Origin: Flavobacterium succinicans
GTDB lineage: Bacteria; Bacteroidota; Bacteroidia; Flavobacteriales; Flavobacteriaceae
Length of the DNA: 64,000 nucleotides
Direction of reading: 5' to 3'
Assembly (NCBI RefSeq): GCF_001662485.1
Contig: NZ_JMTM01000053.1
Location: 236,502-300,501, forward strand
The translations under genes were made by a program, and so were the position numbers. A model generated the notes under the pieces. The model ran no database searches. It saw only the letters and a program-made list of their open reading frames with translations, and was not told where the DNA came from. Below are positions 18,120 through 26,063 of the stretch, piece after piece; the stretch's first letter is position 1; each line of letters opens with the position of its first letter.

Positions 18120-18127
18120 TATATTTG
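18120..18127 (+). promoter_or_regulatory. Possible RDD gene -7 element
   Basis: TATATTTG fits TAnnTTTG, 42 bp before the RDD start. TTTG boxes lie 15 and 25 bp upstream, both outside the ideal spacing. Confidence 0.35.
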
Positions 18128-18169
18128 ATTATCATTTCAAAAAAGCAATCTTAATAAATACTAACAAAT

Positions 18170-18646
18170 ATGAATATAGAAAAAAATCTTGCAGAGAGAG
18201 GCAAAAGATTCGGAGCCTATCTAATTGATATAATTCCAATTATTTTAATGGTTTTTTTTATTTTCTATCTGTTTTTAGATTTTGATAAGACTTTAACTAA
18301 TTATCTTAATCGAGGTAGCGAAATAGAACCAAGAATCCAGTTTTTAAAAGAAAGGAATTGGATTAGAGAAACTTCATTCATAATTTGGATTTTATATTGT
18401 ATCATAATGGAAAGTTCAAAATATCAAGGAACTTTCGGAAAACACATAATGGGGATTAAAGTTATTGATGAGAATGGTACTAGGTTGAGTTTTTCAAAAT
18501 CAACAGCCAGAAACATTAGCAAAATTGTTTCCTATTTGATTTTAGCATTAGGTTTTTTATGGATCCTATTTGATAAGAAAAAACAAGGATGGCATGATAA
18601 GCTTAGTAAGACGTTTGTCGTTAATAAAGAGTTTCAAAATATTTAG
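18170..18646 (+). CDS. RDD family membrane protein
   Basis: A 158-residue inner membrane protein with the RDD pattern: AERGKRFGAYLIDIIPIILM for the first helix, a second helix in SFIIWILYCIIMES, and a third in ISKIVSYLILALGFLWILF, then the conserved DKKKQGWHDKLSKT end. The TFGKHIMGIKV motif is also typical. RDD proteins are small membrane proteins, some linked to Na+/H+ exchange; the role here is unknown. The gene stands alone between two 93-bp direct repeats, which suggests acquisition or duplication by recombination. Codon use is more AT-rich than that of trhP. Confidence 0.88.
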   Translation: MNIEKNLAERGKRFGAYLIDIIPIILMVFFIFYLFLDFDKTLTNYLNRGSEIEPRIQFLKERNWIRETSFIIWILYCIIMESSKYQGTFGKHIMGIKVIDENGTRLSFSKSTARNISKIVSYLILALGFLWILFDKKKQGWHDKLSKTFVVNKEFQNI

Positions 18647-18667
18647 AATTAATAATTAAACAGATAA

Positions 18668-18760
18668 ACTATCGGGGCTAAAGAGCCACAATTGGCATCT
18701 TTAGTAACAATCATAAATGAAATAACCTAAACCATCACAATCCTTTTTGTGGTGGTTTTT
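18668..18760. repeat. 93-bp direct repeat, copy 2 (contains terminator hairpin)
   Basis: Second copy of the segment at 17999-18091, differing at two adjacent bases in the hairpin loop. It begins 21 bp after the RDD stop, so each copy supplies a terminator to the gene before it. Confidence 0.85.
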
Positions 18761-18818
18761 ATTTTTAACCCAAACTTATATGTCCTAAAATGCCATAAAT
18801 GGTTCAAAAAACATAATT

Positions 18819-18892
18819 ATTTTGGAATCAATTCCAAAATAAACATAATAATTTTGGAATCAATTCCAAAATAAACATAATAATTTTGGAAT
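18819..18892. repeat. 32-bp-period palindrome array upstream of ATPase gene A
   Basis: ATTTTGGAAT-CA-ATTCCAAAAT occurs at 18819-18840 and 18851-18872. A third left half-site ATTTTGGAAT follows at 18883-18892, so all are exactly 32 bp apart, about three helical turns. The linker between copies (AAACATAATA) is also conserved. The third half-site contains the -33 TTTG of the downstream promoter. This looks like a multi-copy operator. Confidence 0.85.
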
Positions 18893-18915
18893 TTTAATCA
18901 AAAAAACTACATTTG
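18885..18915 (+). promoter_or_regulatory. ATPase A promoter embedded in the array
   Basis: TTTG (18885-18888), 19 bp, then TACATTTG (18908-18915): both boxes fit the Bacteroidota consensus. The -33 box is inside the third palindrome half-site, so binding there would block transcription. The gene's ATG is 21 bp beyond. Confidence 0.7.
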
Positions 18916-18936
18916 TTTCTTTAAAATCAATGCTTT

Positions 18937-20067
18937 ATGGTTACAAGAGCACAAACTGATTACGCAAAAGCCCGTTTATTCAAAGGGAAGGCCTTACTTA
19001 TTTTTGGTCCAAGACAAGTGGGCAAGACAACTTTTGTACAACATCTAGTGGCAGACCTGGACAAAAAAACACTTTTCTTAAACGGAGACGAATCGGATGT
19101 GCTTACTTTATTCGAAAATCCTAACGTAACCAAACTCAAAAATATAATTGGCGACAATGAGATTTTAGTGATTGACGAAGCACAACGTGTGACAAACATT
19201 GGTATTGTTCTCAAAATAATCGTAGATCAAATCAAATCTGTACAAGTTATTGCTACGGGCTCCTCGAGTTTTGAATTGGCCAACAAACTCAACGAGCCCC
19301 TAACAGGTAGAAAATATGAAATGTATTTATTCCCTATTGTCTTCTCAGAAATGGTTACCCACAATGGACTCTTAGAAGAAAAAAGAAATATAGAACAACG
19401 ACTAATCTACGGTAATTACCCAGAAATCATAAGCAACCCAGTTGATGCAAAAGAACACATCAAACTCATCGCGAATAGTTATTTATACAAAGATTTATTT
19501 CTATTGGATCAAATAGCAAAACCTGTAGTGCTCCAGAAAATAGTAAAAGCATTGGCACTACAAGTAGGCAGCGAGGTAAATTACAATGAATTGAGCAAAC
19601 TGATACAAATTGATAATAAAACCGTTGAAAAATACATTGACCTATTAGAAAAGGCTTTTGTGATATTCAAACTACCGGCTTTTGCTAACAATGTCCGAAA
19701 TGAAATTAAAAAAGGAAAGAAAATATATTTTTATGACAATGGTATTATCAATGCAGTTACAGGTAATTTCAATGGAATAAACCAAAGAAACGACATAGGA
19801 AACTTATGGGAAAACTATATCATCAGCGAACGCATAAAATATTTAAATATCCAACAAGAAGAAGCAGATTGCCATTTTTGGAGAACTACACAACAGCAAG
19901 AAATTGATTATATCGAAAAAAGAAATGACCAACTTTTAGCTTGTGAAATCAAATGGAATAGTGCTGCAAAATATAAAATTCCAAGTACTTTTTTAGACAA
20001 TTATAGCAATGTAACGACAACAATAGTCAACCCAACTAACTACGAAGAATTTTTATTAACCAAGTAA
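18937..20067 (+). CDS. AAA ATPase with C-terminal DUF4143 domain (copy A)
   Basis: A 376-residue P-loop ATPase. Walker A is GPRQVGKTT at residues 24-32, Walker B ILVIDEAQ near 75-82, and a sensor-like ATGSSSFEL follows. A winged-helix-like segment (NYNELSKLIQIDNKTVEKYIDLLEKAF split over about 205-235) precedes a C-terminal DUF4143 region with EIDY...E-x-K (residues about 320-337), the pattern of a PD-(D/E)XK nuclease fold. Function in this family is unsettled. It is a clear paralogue of the protein at 52072-53190. It is monocistronic behind its own palindrome array, in an accessory patch next to the repeat-flanked RDD gene. Confidence 0.88.
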   Translation: MVTRAQTDYAKARLFKGKALLIFGPRQVGKTTFVQHLVADLDKKTLFLNGDESDVLTLFENPNVTKLKNIIGDNEILVIDEAQRVTNIGIVLKIIVDQIKSVQVIATGSSSFELANKLNEPLTGRKYEMYLFPIVFSEMVTHNGLLEEKRNIEQRLIYGNYPEIISNPVDAKEHIKLIANSYLYKDLFLLDQIAKPVVLQKIVKALALQVGSEVNYNELSKLIQIDNKTVEKYIDLLEKAFVIFKLPAFANNVRNEIKKGKKIYFYDNGIINAVTGNFNGINQRNDIGNLWENYIISERIKYLNIQQEEADCHFWRTTQQQEIDYIEKRNDQLLACEIKWNSAAKYKIPSTFLDNYSNVTTTIVNPTNYEEFLLTK

Positions 20068-20250
20068 TAAATCTAAAATTGATTGATCTCATTCAAAAAA
20101 ATCACAATTAAAACTCCAATTATTTTAGTATAATTTTAAGACGCATCCTTATTTTTTACCGTTGTAACATACAATTAAAAAATACTATCTTTACCGATTA
20201 AATTTAAGTAAGAACTCAAGTTGCTTTTTTGGCAACACTACAATATAATT

Positions 20251-21573
20251 ATGGCTTGTACAAGTTGTTCAACTTCCGATGGTGGCGCACCAAAGGGGTG
20301 TAAAAATAATGGGACTTGCGGCACCGATAGCTGCAACAAATTAACCGTTTTTGATTGGCTTTCGAACATGAGTTTACCCAATGGCGAAGCGCCTTTTGAC
20401 TGTGTCGAAGTACGTTTCAAAAACGGAAGAAAAGAATTTTACCGCAATACCGAAAAACTAACCTTAAGTATGGGAGACATCGTGGCAACGGTAGCTTCAC
20501 CTGGTCACGATATCGGAATTGTTACCCTAACTGGCGAGTTGGTAAAAATTCAAATGAAGAAAAAAGGAGTCAACCACAACAGCAACGAAATCCCAAAAAT
20601 ATACCGAAAAGCCTCTCAAAAAGACATCGATATTTGGTCTGCCGCTCGAGATAAAGAAGAACCCATGAAAGTTCGTGCACGTGAATTGGCAATTCAACAC
20701 AAATTAGAAATGAAAATTTCGGATATCGAATTTCAAGGTGATGGTTCCAAAGCAACTTTTTACTATACCGCCAACGACCGTGTAGATTTTAGAATGTTGA
20801 TTAAGGATTTTGCCAAAGAATTCAGCACAAGAGTCGAAATGAAACAAGTAGGTTTCCGTCAAGAAGCCGCTCGTTTAGGAGGAATCGGTTCTTGCGGAAG
20901 AGAACTATGTTGCTCGACTTGGTTGACCGATTTTAGAAGTGTGAATACTTCTGCAGCACGTTACCAACAGTTGTCATTGAATCCACAAAAATTGGCGGGA
21001 CAATGCGGGAAATTAAAATGTTGTTTGAATTATGAGTTAGACACCTACATGGATGCTTTGAAGCATTTTCCAAATTTCGACACCAAATTAGTGACCGAAA
21101 AAGGAGATGCTATCTGCCAAAAACAAGATATTTTCAAAGGCTTAATGTGGTTTGCTTACACGAATAACTTTGCCAATTGGCACGTGCTTAAAATTGAACA
21201 AGTACACGAAATCATTGCCGAGAACAAACTAAAAAACAAAGTTTCGTCTTTAGAAGACTATGCTATAGAAGTGGTAGCCGAACCAGAGAAAAACTTTAAT
21301 AACGCTATGGGGCAAGAGAGTTTAACTCGTTTTGACCAGCCCAAAGCTAAAAAAAGACCTTCGAAAAAACGCAAAACAAATGCTGGAGCAACGGCAAATG
21401 CAGCTACCGCACCAGCTATAGCTCCTAACAAACCTGCTGCTCAAAATGGCAACAAAAAAAGACCTCACAACAACAAAAATAGAGGCAATGCTAATGAAAA
21501 AAAGCCTAACCCTAATACACCCAATGAACCTAGAAAACCTATAATTATTACTAAAAATGGGGATAAAAAATAG
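20251..21573 (+). CDS. ricT: PSP1-domain protein RicT
   Basis: A 440-residue cytoplasmic protein. It has a cysteine-rich N-terminus (about residues 3-27), the PSP1 domain (about 55-250) and the hallmark cysteines GSCGRELCCSTW and CGKLKCC. In Bacillus RicT acts with RicA and RicF in an Fe-S complex affecting RNA maturation; in flavobacteria the gene typically precedes gldH. The last ~75 residues are a low-complexity tail rich in K, N, P and A, likely disordered. I use the ATG at 20251, which gives MACTSCSTSDG. Its 3' end overlaps gldH by 17 nt. Confidence 0.9.
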   Translation: MACTSCSTSDGGAPKGCKNNGTCGTDSCNKLTVFDWLSNMSLPNGEAPFDCVEVRFKNGRKEFYRNTEKLTLSMGDIVATVASPGHDIGIVTLTGELVKIQMKKKGVNHNSNEIPKIYRKASQKDIDIWSAARDKEEPMKVRARELAIQHKLEMKISDIEFQGDGSKATFYYTANDRVDFRMLIKDFAKEFSTRVEMKQVGFRQEAARLGGIGSCGRELCCSTWLTDFRSVNTSAARYQQLSLNPQKLAGQCGKLKCCLNYELDTYMDALKHFPNFDTKLVTEKGDAICQKQDIFKGLMWFAYTNNFANWHVLKIEQVHEIIAENKLKNKVSSLEDYAIEVVAEPEKNFNNAMGQESLTRFDQPKAKKRPSKKRKTNAGATANAATAPAIAPNKPAAQNGNKKRPHNNKNRGNANEKKPNPNTPNEPRKPIIITKNGDKK

Positions 21574-22036
21574 TTGTATCTTATTTGCTGTAGTCTTACT
21601 TTTTTTGGCCTGCGACAAAAAAAGAGTTTTTGACGAATACAAAACAGTAGGCAGCGGTTGGAACAAAGACAGCATTGTTTCCTTCGATTTGCCTGCATTG
21701 GACTCCACGCAACAATACAATTTGTTTGTGAATTTGAGAGCCAATGACGATTATAAATTCAATAATATCTTTTTGATTGTGGCTATGGAACAAAAAAATG
21801 GCTTCACCAAAGTAGATACTTTAGAATACCAAATGGCCAACCCTGACGGAACTTTGTTAGGCAATGGCTTTACGGATTTAAAAGAAAGCAAACTTTTTTA
21901 CAAAGAAAAAGTTAGATTTAAAGGACAATTCAAAGTATACATCAAACAAGCTTTGAGAGAAAACGGCAAAGTACCCGGTGTATCCGTTTTGGATGGCATT
22001 ACCGACGTAGGTTTTAGAATAGAAACAATAGAGTAA
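21557..22036 (+). CDS. gldH: Gliding motility lipoprotein GldH
   Basis: A 159-residue lipoprotein with lipobox LFLAC (MGIKNSCILFAVVLLFLAC) and then DKKRVFDEYKTV, matching GldH, which is required for gliding and chitin use in Flavobacterium johnsoniae and acts with the type IX secretion/gliding machinery. It is a small beta-rich periplasmic domain anchored to a membrane. It overlaps ricT by 17 nt and is followed after 4 nt by the penicillin-binding protein gene, so the three form one operon. Recognition rests on sequence pattern plus this gene order. Confidence 0.88.
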   Translation: MGIKNSCILFAVVLLFLACDKKRVFDEYKTVGSGWNKDSIVSFDLPALDSTQQYNLFVNLRANDDYKFNNIFLIVAMEQKNGFTKVDTLEYQMANPDGTLLGNGFTDLKESKLFYKEKVRFKGQFKVYIKQALRENGKVPGVSVLDGITDVGFRIETIE

Positions 22037-22040
22037 AATT

Positions 22041-24362
22041 ATGGCAGTTAGAAAAAATAACACATCGTCTAAAGCAATTGATAAAGACATCAATTACTAT
22101 AAAAAGAAGTTCTGGAAAATCTACTTTTATGGTTTGGGCATTTTGGCTCTTTTCTTCCTTTTTGCCTCCTGGGGACTGTTTGGTTCTATGCCTTCTTTTG
22201 AAGATTTAGAAAATCCAGACTCTAATTTGGCTACCGAAATCATTTCGTCAGATGGAGTAGTTTTAGGAAAATATTTTCAAAAGAATCGTTCGCAACTCAA
22301 GTATTCTGATTTACCGAAAAACTTGGTAGATGCCTTAGTGGCTACCGAAGATGCGCGTTTTTATGAGCATTCAGGAATTGATGGTAGAGGAACTTTGAGA
22401 GCGATTGTAAGTTTAGGAACTAGTGGTGGCGCCAGTACACTTACCCAACAATTGGCTAAGCAATTATTTCACGGAGAAGGTTCTAAATTTTTACCTTTCC
22501 GTATCGTTCAAAAAATGAAAGAATGGATTATCGCCATTCGTTTGGAACGTCAATACACCAAAAACGAAATTATTGCCATGTATTGCAATGTCTATGATTT
22601 TGGGAACAACTCCGTTGGCGTTAGCTCGGCAGCAAAAACCTATTTTTCCAAAGCACCAAAAGATTTAACCATAGATGAGTCGGCTATTTTAGTAGGAATG
22701 TTCAAAAACTCAGGACTCTACAATCCTATTCGCAATCCAGAAGGAGTAAAAAACCGTCGAAATGTAGTGTTGCACCAAATGGAAAAAGCCAAGATTATCA
22801 CCGAGCAACAAAAATTACAATTACAAAGTTTACCCATAAAACTTAACTTCAAACTAGAAACTCATAAAGATGGTATTGCTACTTATTTCAGAGAATACCT
22901 AAGAGATTACATGAAAAAATGGGTAGAGGAAAATAAAAAACCAGACGGTACAGATTATGATATCTACAAAGATGGTTTAAAGATTTATACGACCATCGAT
23001 TCTAGAATGCAAACCTATGCAGAGGAAGCTGTTAACGCACATATGACTAACATGCAAGAAGAATTCTTTTTGCAACAAAAAGGCAATAAAAATGCGCCTT
23101 TCGTAAACATTACCGAAGCTGAAACACAACGTATCATGAACCAAGCCATGAAATCCTCTAACCGATGGAATGTCATGAAAGCTATGGAAAAAAGTGAAGA
23201 CGAAATTATTGCTTCCTTCAAAGTAAAAACAAAAATGAAGATTTTCTCTTGGAAAGGAGAAATTGACACCGTAATGACTCCAATGGATTCTATTCGTTAT
23301 TACAAGCACTTTTTACAATCAGGCTTAATGGCAATGGAGCCTCAAACTGGAAACATCAAAGCTTGGGTGGGCGGCATCAACTACAAGTATTTTCAATACG
23401 ATCACGTAGGTCAAGGTGCGCGACAAGTGGGATCTACCTTCAAGCCCTTTGTATATGCCACGGTTATCGAACAGCTCAACATGTCGCCTTGTGATTCTAT
23501 CATTGATTCTCCTTTTATGATTCACAAAGGACGCCATCATGTTACTGAAGATTGGGAACCTAGAAACTCCGACAACAAATACCGAGGAATGGTTACATTG
23601 AAACAAGCTTTGGCCCATTCGATCAACACTATTTCAGCCAAATTGATTGACAAAGTTGGACCCGAAGCGGTTATCGAATTGACCCATAAATTAGGTGTAA
23701 AATCAGAAATCATTAATCAACCTTCAATTGCCTTAGGAGCTGTTGAAATTACGGTAGAAGATATGGTGGCTGCTTACAGTACATTTGCCAATCAAGGTGT
23801 CTATGTCAAACCACAGTTTTTGACCAAAATCGAAGACAAAAGCGGAGTGGTAATTTACGAACCAATCCCCGAATCACATGATGTTTTGAATAAAGACATT
23901 GCTTTTGCAGTCATTAAATTATTAGAAGGAGTAACCGAAAGTGGTTCTGGAGCAAGATTAAGAACCGAAGGCGGAGGAGCCGGAGACCATCGATGGACAG
24001 GCTATCCGTATATGTTTAGAAATCCAATTGCAGGAAAAACAGGAACTTCACAAAATCAATCCGATGGATGGTTTATGGGTATGGTACCAAATTTAGTTAC
24101 CGGAGTTTGGGTAGGTTGCGAAGATCGTTCTGCTCGATTCAAAAGTTTAACCTACGGACAAGGCGCTGCCTCTGCACTACCGGTTTGGGGGTATTTTATG
24201 AAAAAATGTTATGAAGATCCCACTTTGCAAGTCTCCAAAGAACCTTTCGAGCGACCCGCAAACCTTAAGATTAAAGTAGACTGTTACACGCCCCGAAAAG
24301 CAACAGTTGTCGACACCACTGCGGTAGAAAACCAACAAACAACAGACGAATTCGAACAATAA
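22041..24362 (+). CDS. mrcA: Class A penicillin-binding protein 1A
   Basis: A bifunctional peptidoglycan synthase of 773 residues, acting at the outer face of the inner membrane. One N-terminal membrane helix (about 30-50) leads into the GT51 glycosyltransferase (EDARFYEHSGIDGRGTLRA, GGASTLTQQLAKQLF). The transpeptidase domain has the SxxK serine in GSTFKPFVYATV, the SxN box in HSINTISAK and the KTG box in AGKTGTSQNQSDGW. Length is normal. It is the last gene of ricT-gldH-PBP1A and is followed by a strong terminator. Confidence 0.95.
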   Translation: MAVRKNNTSSKAIDKDINYYKKKFWKIYFYGLGILALFFLFASWGLFGSMPSFEDLENPDSNLATEIISSDGVVLGKYFQKNRSQLKYSDLPKNLVDALVATEDARFYEHSGIDGRGTLRAIVSLGTSGGASTLTQQLAKQLFHGEGSKFLPFRIVQKMKEWIIAIRLERQYTKNEIIAMYCNVYDFGNNSVGVSSAAKTYFSKAPKDLTIDESAILVGMFKNSGLYNPIRNPEGVKNRRNVVLHQMEKAKIITEQQKLQLQSLPIKLNFKLETHKDGIATYFREYLRDYMKKWVEENKKPDGTDYDIYKDGLKIYTTIDSRMQTYAEEAVNAHMTNMQEEFFLQQKGNKNAPFVNITEAETQRIMNQAMKSSNRWNVMKAMEKSEDEIIASFKVKTKMKIFSWKGEIDTVMTPMDSIRYYKHFLQSGLMAMEPQTGNIKAWVGGINYKYFQYDHVGQGARQVGSTFKPFVYATVIEQLNMSPCDSIIDSPFMIHKGRHHVTEDWEPRNSDNKYRGMVTLKQALAHSINTISAKLIDKVGPEAVIELTHKLGVKSEIINQPSIALGAVEITVEDMVAAYSTFANQGVYVKPQFLTKIEDKSGVVIYEPIPESHDVLNKDIAFAVIKLLEGVTESGSGARLRTEGGGAGDHRWTGYPYMFRNPIAGKTGTSQNQSDGWFMGMVPNLVTGVWVGCEDRSARFKSLTYGQGAASALPVWGYFMKKCYEDPTLQVSKEPFERPANLKIKVDCYTPRKATVVDTTAVENQQTTDEFEQ

Positions 24363-24370
24363 AAACTACA

Positions 24371-24403
24371 ACGGCAGTTCTTCAGCAGAACTGTCGTTTT
24401 TGT
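24371..24403 (+). terminator. Terminator after PBP1A
   Basis: AACGGCAGTTCT pairs with AGAACTGTCGTT (one G-T pair) around TCAGC, followed by T5. It lies 9 bp past the PBP1A stop. Confidence 0.85.
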
Positions 24404-24452
24404 ATTTAACAAATGAATCGATTATCTGTAAAAAATGCTCTCTAATTTTTTT

Positions 24453-24470
24453 TTCGAAATCGATTTCGAA
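24453..24470. promoter_or_regulatory. 18-bp perfect palindrome, probable operator of scoAB
   Basis: TTCGAAATCGATTTCGAA is a perfect 18-bp palindrome ending one base before the -7 element TACATTTG (24472-24479). A protein bound here would cover the promoter spacer. No adjacent regulator gene is present, so the binding protein is unknown. Confidence 0.65.
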
Positions 24471-24471
24471 C

Positions 24472-24479
24472 TACATTTG
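24472..24479 (+). promoter_or_regulatory. scoA -7 element
   Basis: TACATTTG matches TAnnTTTG and lies 28 bp upstream of the scoA ATG. No clear -33 TTG is seen; that position is a T run, which may mean activator dependence. Confidence 0.5.
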
Positions 24480-24507
24480 CCTAAAAAAATTTCTAAAATA
24501 GAACTCC

Positions 24508-25206
24508 ATGATAAATAAAACCGTTTCAACTGTTGATGATGCGCTACAAGGCATCGAAAACGGAATGACGCTGATGTTAGGTGGCTTTGGCCTTTGTGGA
24601 ATACCCGAAAATTCCATTACAGCTTTAGTTGAAAAAGGCGTAAATGAATTAACTTGTATTTCAAACAACGCTGGTGTAGATGATTTTGGACTTGGTTTGC
24701 TTTTACAAAAAAAACAAATCAAAAAAATGATTTCTTCTTATGTAGGAGAAAATGCTGAGTTTGAACGCCAAATGCTTTCTGGGGAACTCGAAGTAGATTT
24801 GATTCCTCAGGGTACTTTAGCTGAACGTTGTCGTGCGGCTCAAGCTGGAATCCCCGCTTTTTTTACACCTGCGGGTTATGGAACTGAAGTTGCCAAAGGC
24901 AAAGAAGTACGAGAATTTAATGGAAAAATGCACATTATGGAAGAAGCTTTCAAAGCTGATTTTGCCATTGTAAAAGCTTGGAAAGGCGATACTGCAGGGA
25001 ATTTAATCTTCAAAGGAACGGCTAGAAATTTTAATCCATGTATGTGTGGTGCCGCAAAAATCACCATTGCCGAAGTCGAAGAATTAGTCGAAGCAGGAAC
25101 TTTAGATCCAAATCAAATTCACATTCCTGGAATACTAGTACAACGTATTTTTCAAGGTGAAAAATATGAAAAACGAATTGAACAAAGAACAGTTAGGAAA
25201 AGATAG
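24508..25206 (+). CDS. scoA: 3-oxoacid CoA-transferase subunit A
   Basis: Subunit A (232 residues) of succinyl-CoA:3-ketoacid CoA-transferase, which moves CoA between succinyl-CoA and acetoacetate in ketone-body or branched-chain catabolism. It shows the family N-terminus [19 protein letters not shown], the [20 protein letters not shown] block, and [12 protein letters not shown]. Length is normal for a separate subunit. Subunit B follows 129 bp downstream on the same strand; the gap is wider than usual and holds two repeat types. Regulation is probably through the palindrome at 24453-24470. Confidence 0.95.
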   Translation: MINKTVSTVDDALQGIENGMTLMLGGFGLCGIPENSITALVEKGVNELTCISNNAGVDDFGLGLLLQKKQIKKMISSYVGENAEFERQMLSGELEVDLIPQGTLAERCRAAQAGIPAFFTPAGYGTEVAKGKEVREFNGKMHIMEEAFKADFAIVKAWKGDTAGNLIFKGTARNFNPCMCGAAKITIAEVEELVEAGTLDPNQIHIPGILVQRIFQGEKYEKRIEQRTVRKR

Positions 25207-25325
25207 TGTTCAGTGGTCAGTTTATTAGTATTCAGTCTGAAGCTAAAACTTAAATGACCTTAATTGCCTTATATGGTTTTAAAAAATATCTAAGATTCAG
25301 TTAAAAATAACTTATATGTTTCAAA
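25207..25325. repeat. Degenerate repeats between scoA and scoB
   Basis: Two motif families fill the gap. 25207-25240 carries CAGT repeats (ttcagtggtcag, attcagtctga), as also seen near 49510, 51905 and 53640. 25250-25281 carries phased ATG-type units (aaATGaccttaATTGccttATATGg) with a further cttatatgtttc at 25311-25325; similar units lie near 18774 and 58521. No promoter is evident. Confidence 0.5.
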
Positions 25326-25335
25326 AAAGAAAAGT

Positions 25336-25992
25336 ATGTTAACAAAAGAAGATATCGCTAAACGCATTGCAAAAGAAGTACAAGACGGTTACTTTGTGAA
25401 CCTTGGCATCGGGATTCCAACCTTGGTAGCCAATTATGTAAGAGAAGATATCTCAGTTGAATTTCAAAGCGAAAACGGGGTGTTAGGCATGGGACCTTTC
25501 CCATTTGAAGGGGAAGAAGACGCCGATTTGATTAATGCTGGAAAACAAACCATTACCACCTTGCCGGGCGCTAGTTTCTTTGATTCGGCCACAAGTTTCG
25601 GAATGATTAGAGGACAACATGTGGATTTAACCATCCTAGGCGCTATGGAAGTCGCTGAAAACGGAGACATTGCCAACTGGAAAATTCCAGGAAAAATGGT
25701 CAAAGGAATGGGAGGCGCCATGGATTTAGTGGCATCAGCAGATAATATTATCGTGGCCATGATGCACGTGAACAAAGCTGGTGAAAGTAAAATCCTGAAA
25801 AAATGCACCTTACCTTTAACTGGAGTAGGTTGCGTAAAAAAAGTAGTGACCGAATTGGCAGTTATGGAAATCACTCCCAAAGGATTTAAGCTTTTGGAAA
25901 GAGCTCCAGGCGTATCGGTAGAACATATCATTGCTTCTACGGAGGCCAACTTACTCATTGAAGGCGAAATTCCAGAAATGGTGATTGACTAG
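25336..25992 (+). CDS. scoB: 3-oxoacid CoA-transferase subunit B
   Basis: Subunit B (218 residues) carries the catalytic glutamate that forms the glutamyl-CoA thioester, seen in QSENGVLGMGPFP. Other family blocks are VNLGIGIPTLVANYV, GASFFDSATSFGMIRG and the C-terminal TEANLLIEGEIPEM. Together with ScoA it forms the active transferase. It ends at a bidirectional terminator shared with the convergent kinase gene. Confidence 0.95.
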   Translation: MLTKEDIAKRIAKEVQDGYFVNLGIGIPTLVANYVREDISVEFQSENGVLGMGPFPFEGEEDADLINAGKQTITTLPGASFFDSATSFGMIRGQHVDLTILGAMEVAENGDIANWKIPGKMVKGMGGAMDLVASADNIIVAMMHVNKAGESKILKKCTLPLTGVGCVKKVVTELAVMEITPKGFKLLERAPGVSVEHIIASTEANLLIEGEIPEMVID

Positions 25993-26001
25993 AAAAACAA
26001 G

Positions 26002-26039
26002 AAACCCACATAAGTACCATTACTGCTGTGGGTTTTTTT
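26002..26039. terminator. Bidirectional terminator between scoB and kinase gene
   Basis: AAACCCACA (26002-26010) pairs with TGTGGGTTT (26027-26035), followed by more T; inside the loop AGTA and TACT can extend the stem. The flanking A-rich stretch at 25992-26004 serves the opposite direction less well. Confidence 0.8.
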
Positions 26040-26063
26040 ATAATAAAAAATTCATAGCCTGAA

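Noticed and set aside
17999..18760. Transposon or integron ends around the RDD gene
   Set aside because: The flanks are direct, not inverted, repeats; there is no transposase, integrase or target-site duplication visible.
18819..18892. CRISPR-like array (regular short repeats)
   Set aside because: The whole 32-bp unit including linkers repeats, so there are no variable spacers, there are under three copies, and no cas genes are nearby. It is a palindromic operator-like array.
21322..21744. 140-codon minus-strand frame opposite ricT and gldH
   Set aside because: It mirrors the low-complexity K/N-rich ricT tail and the gldH start, giving an F/S/C-rich product typical of antisense frames.
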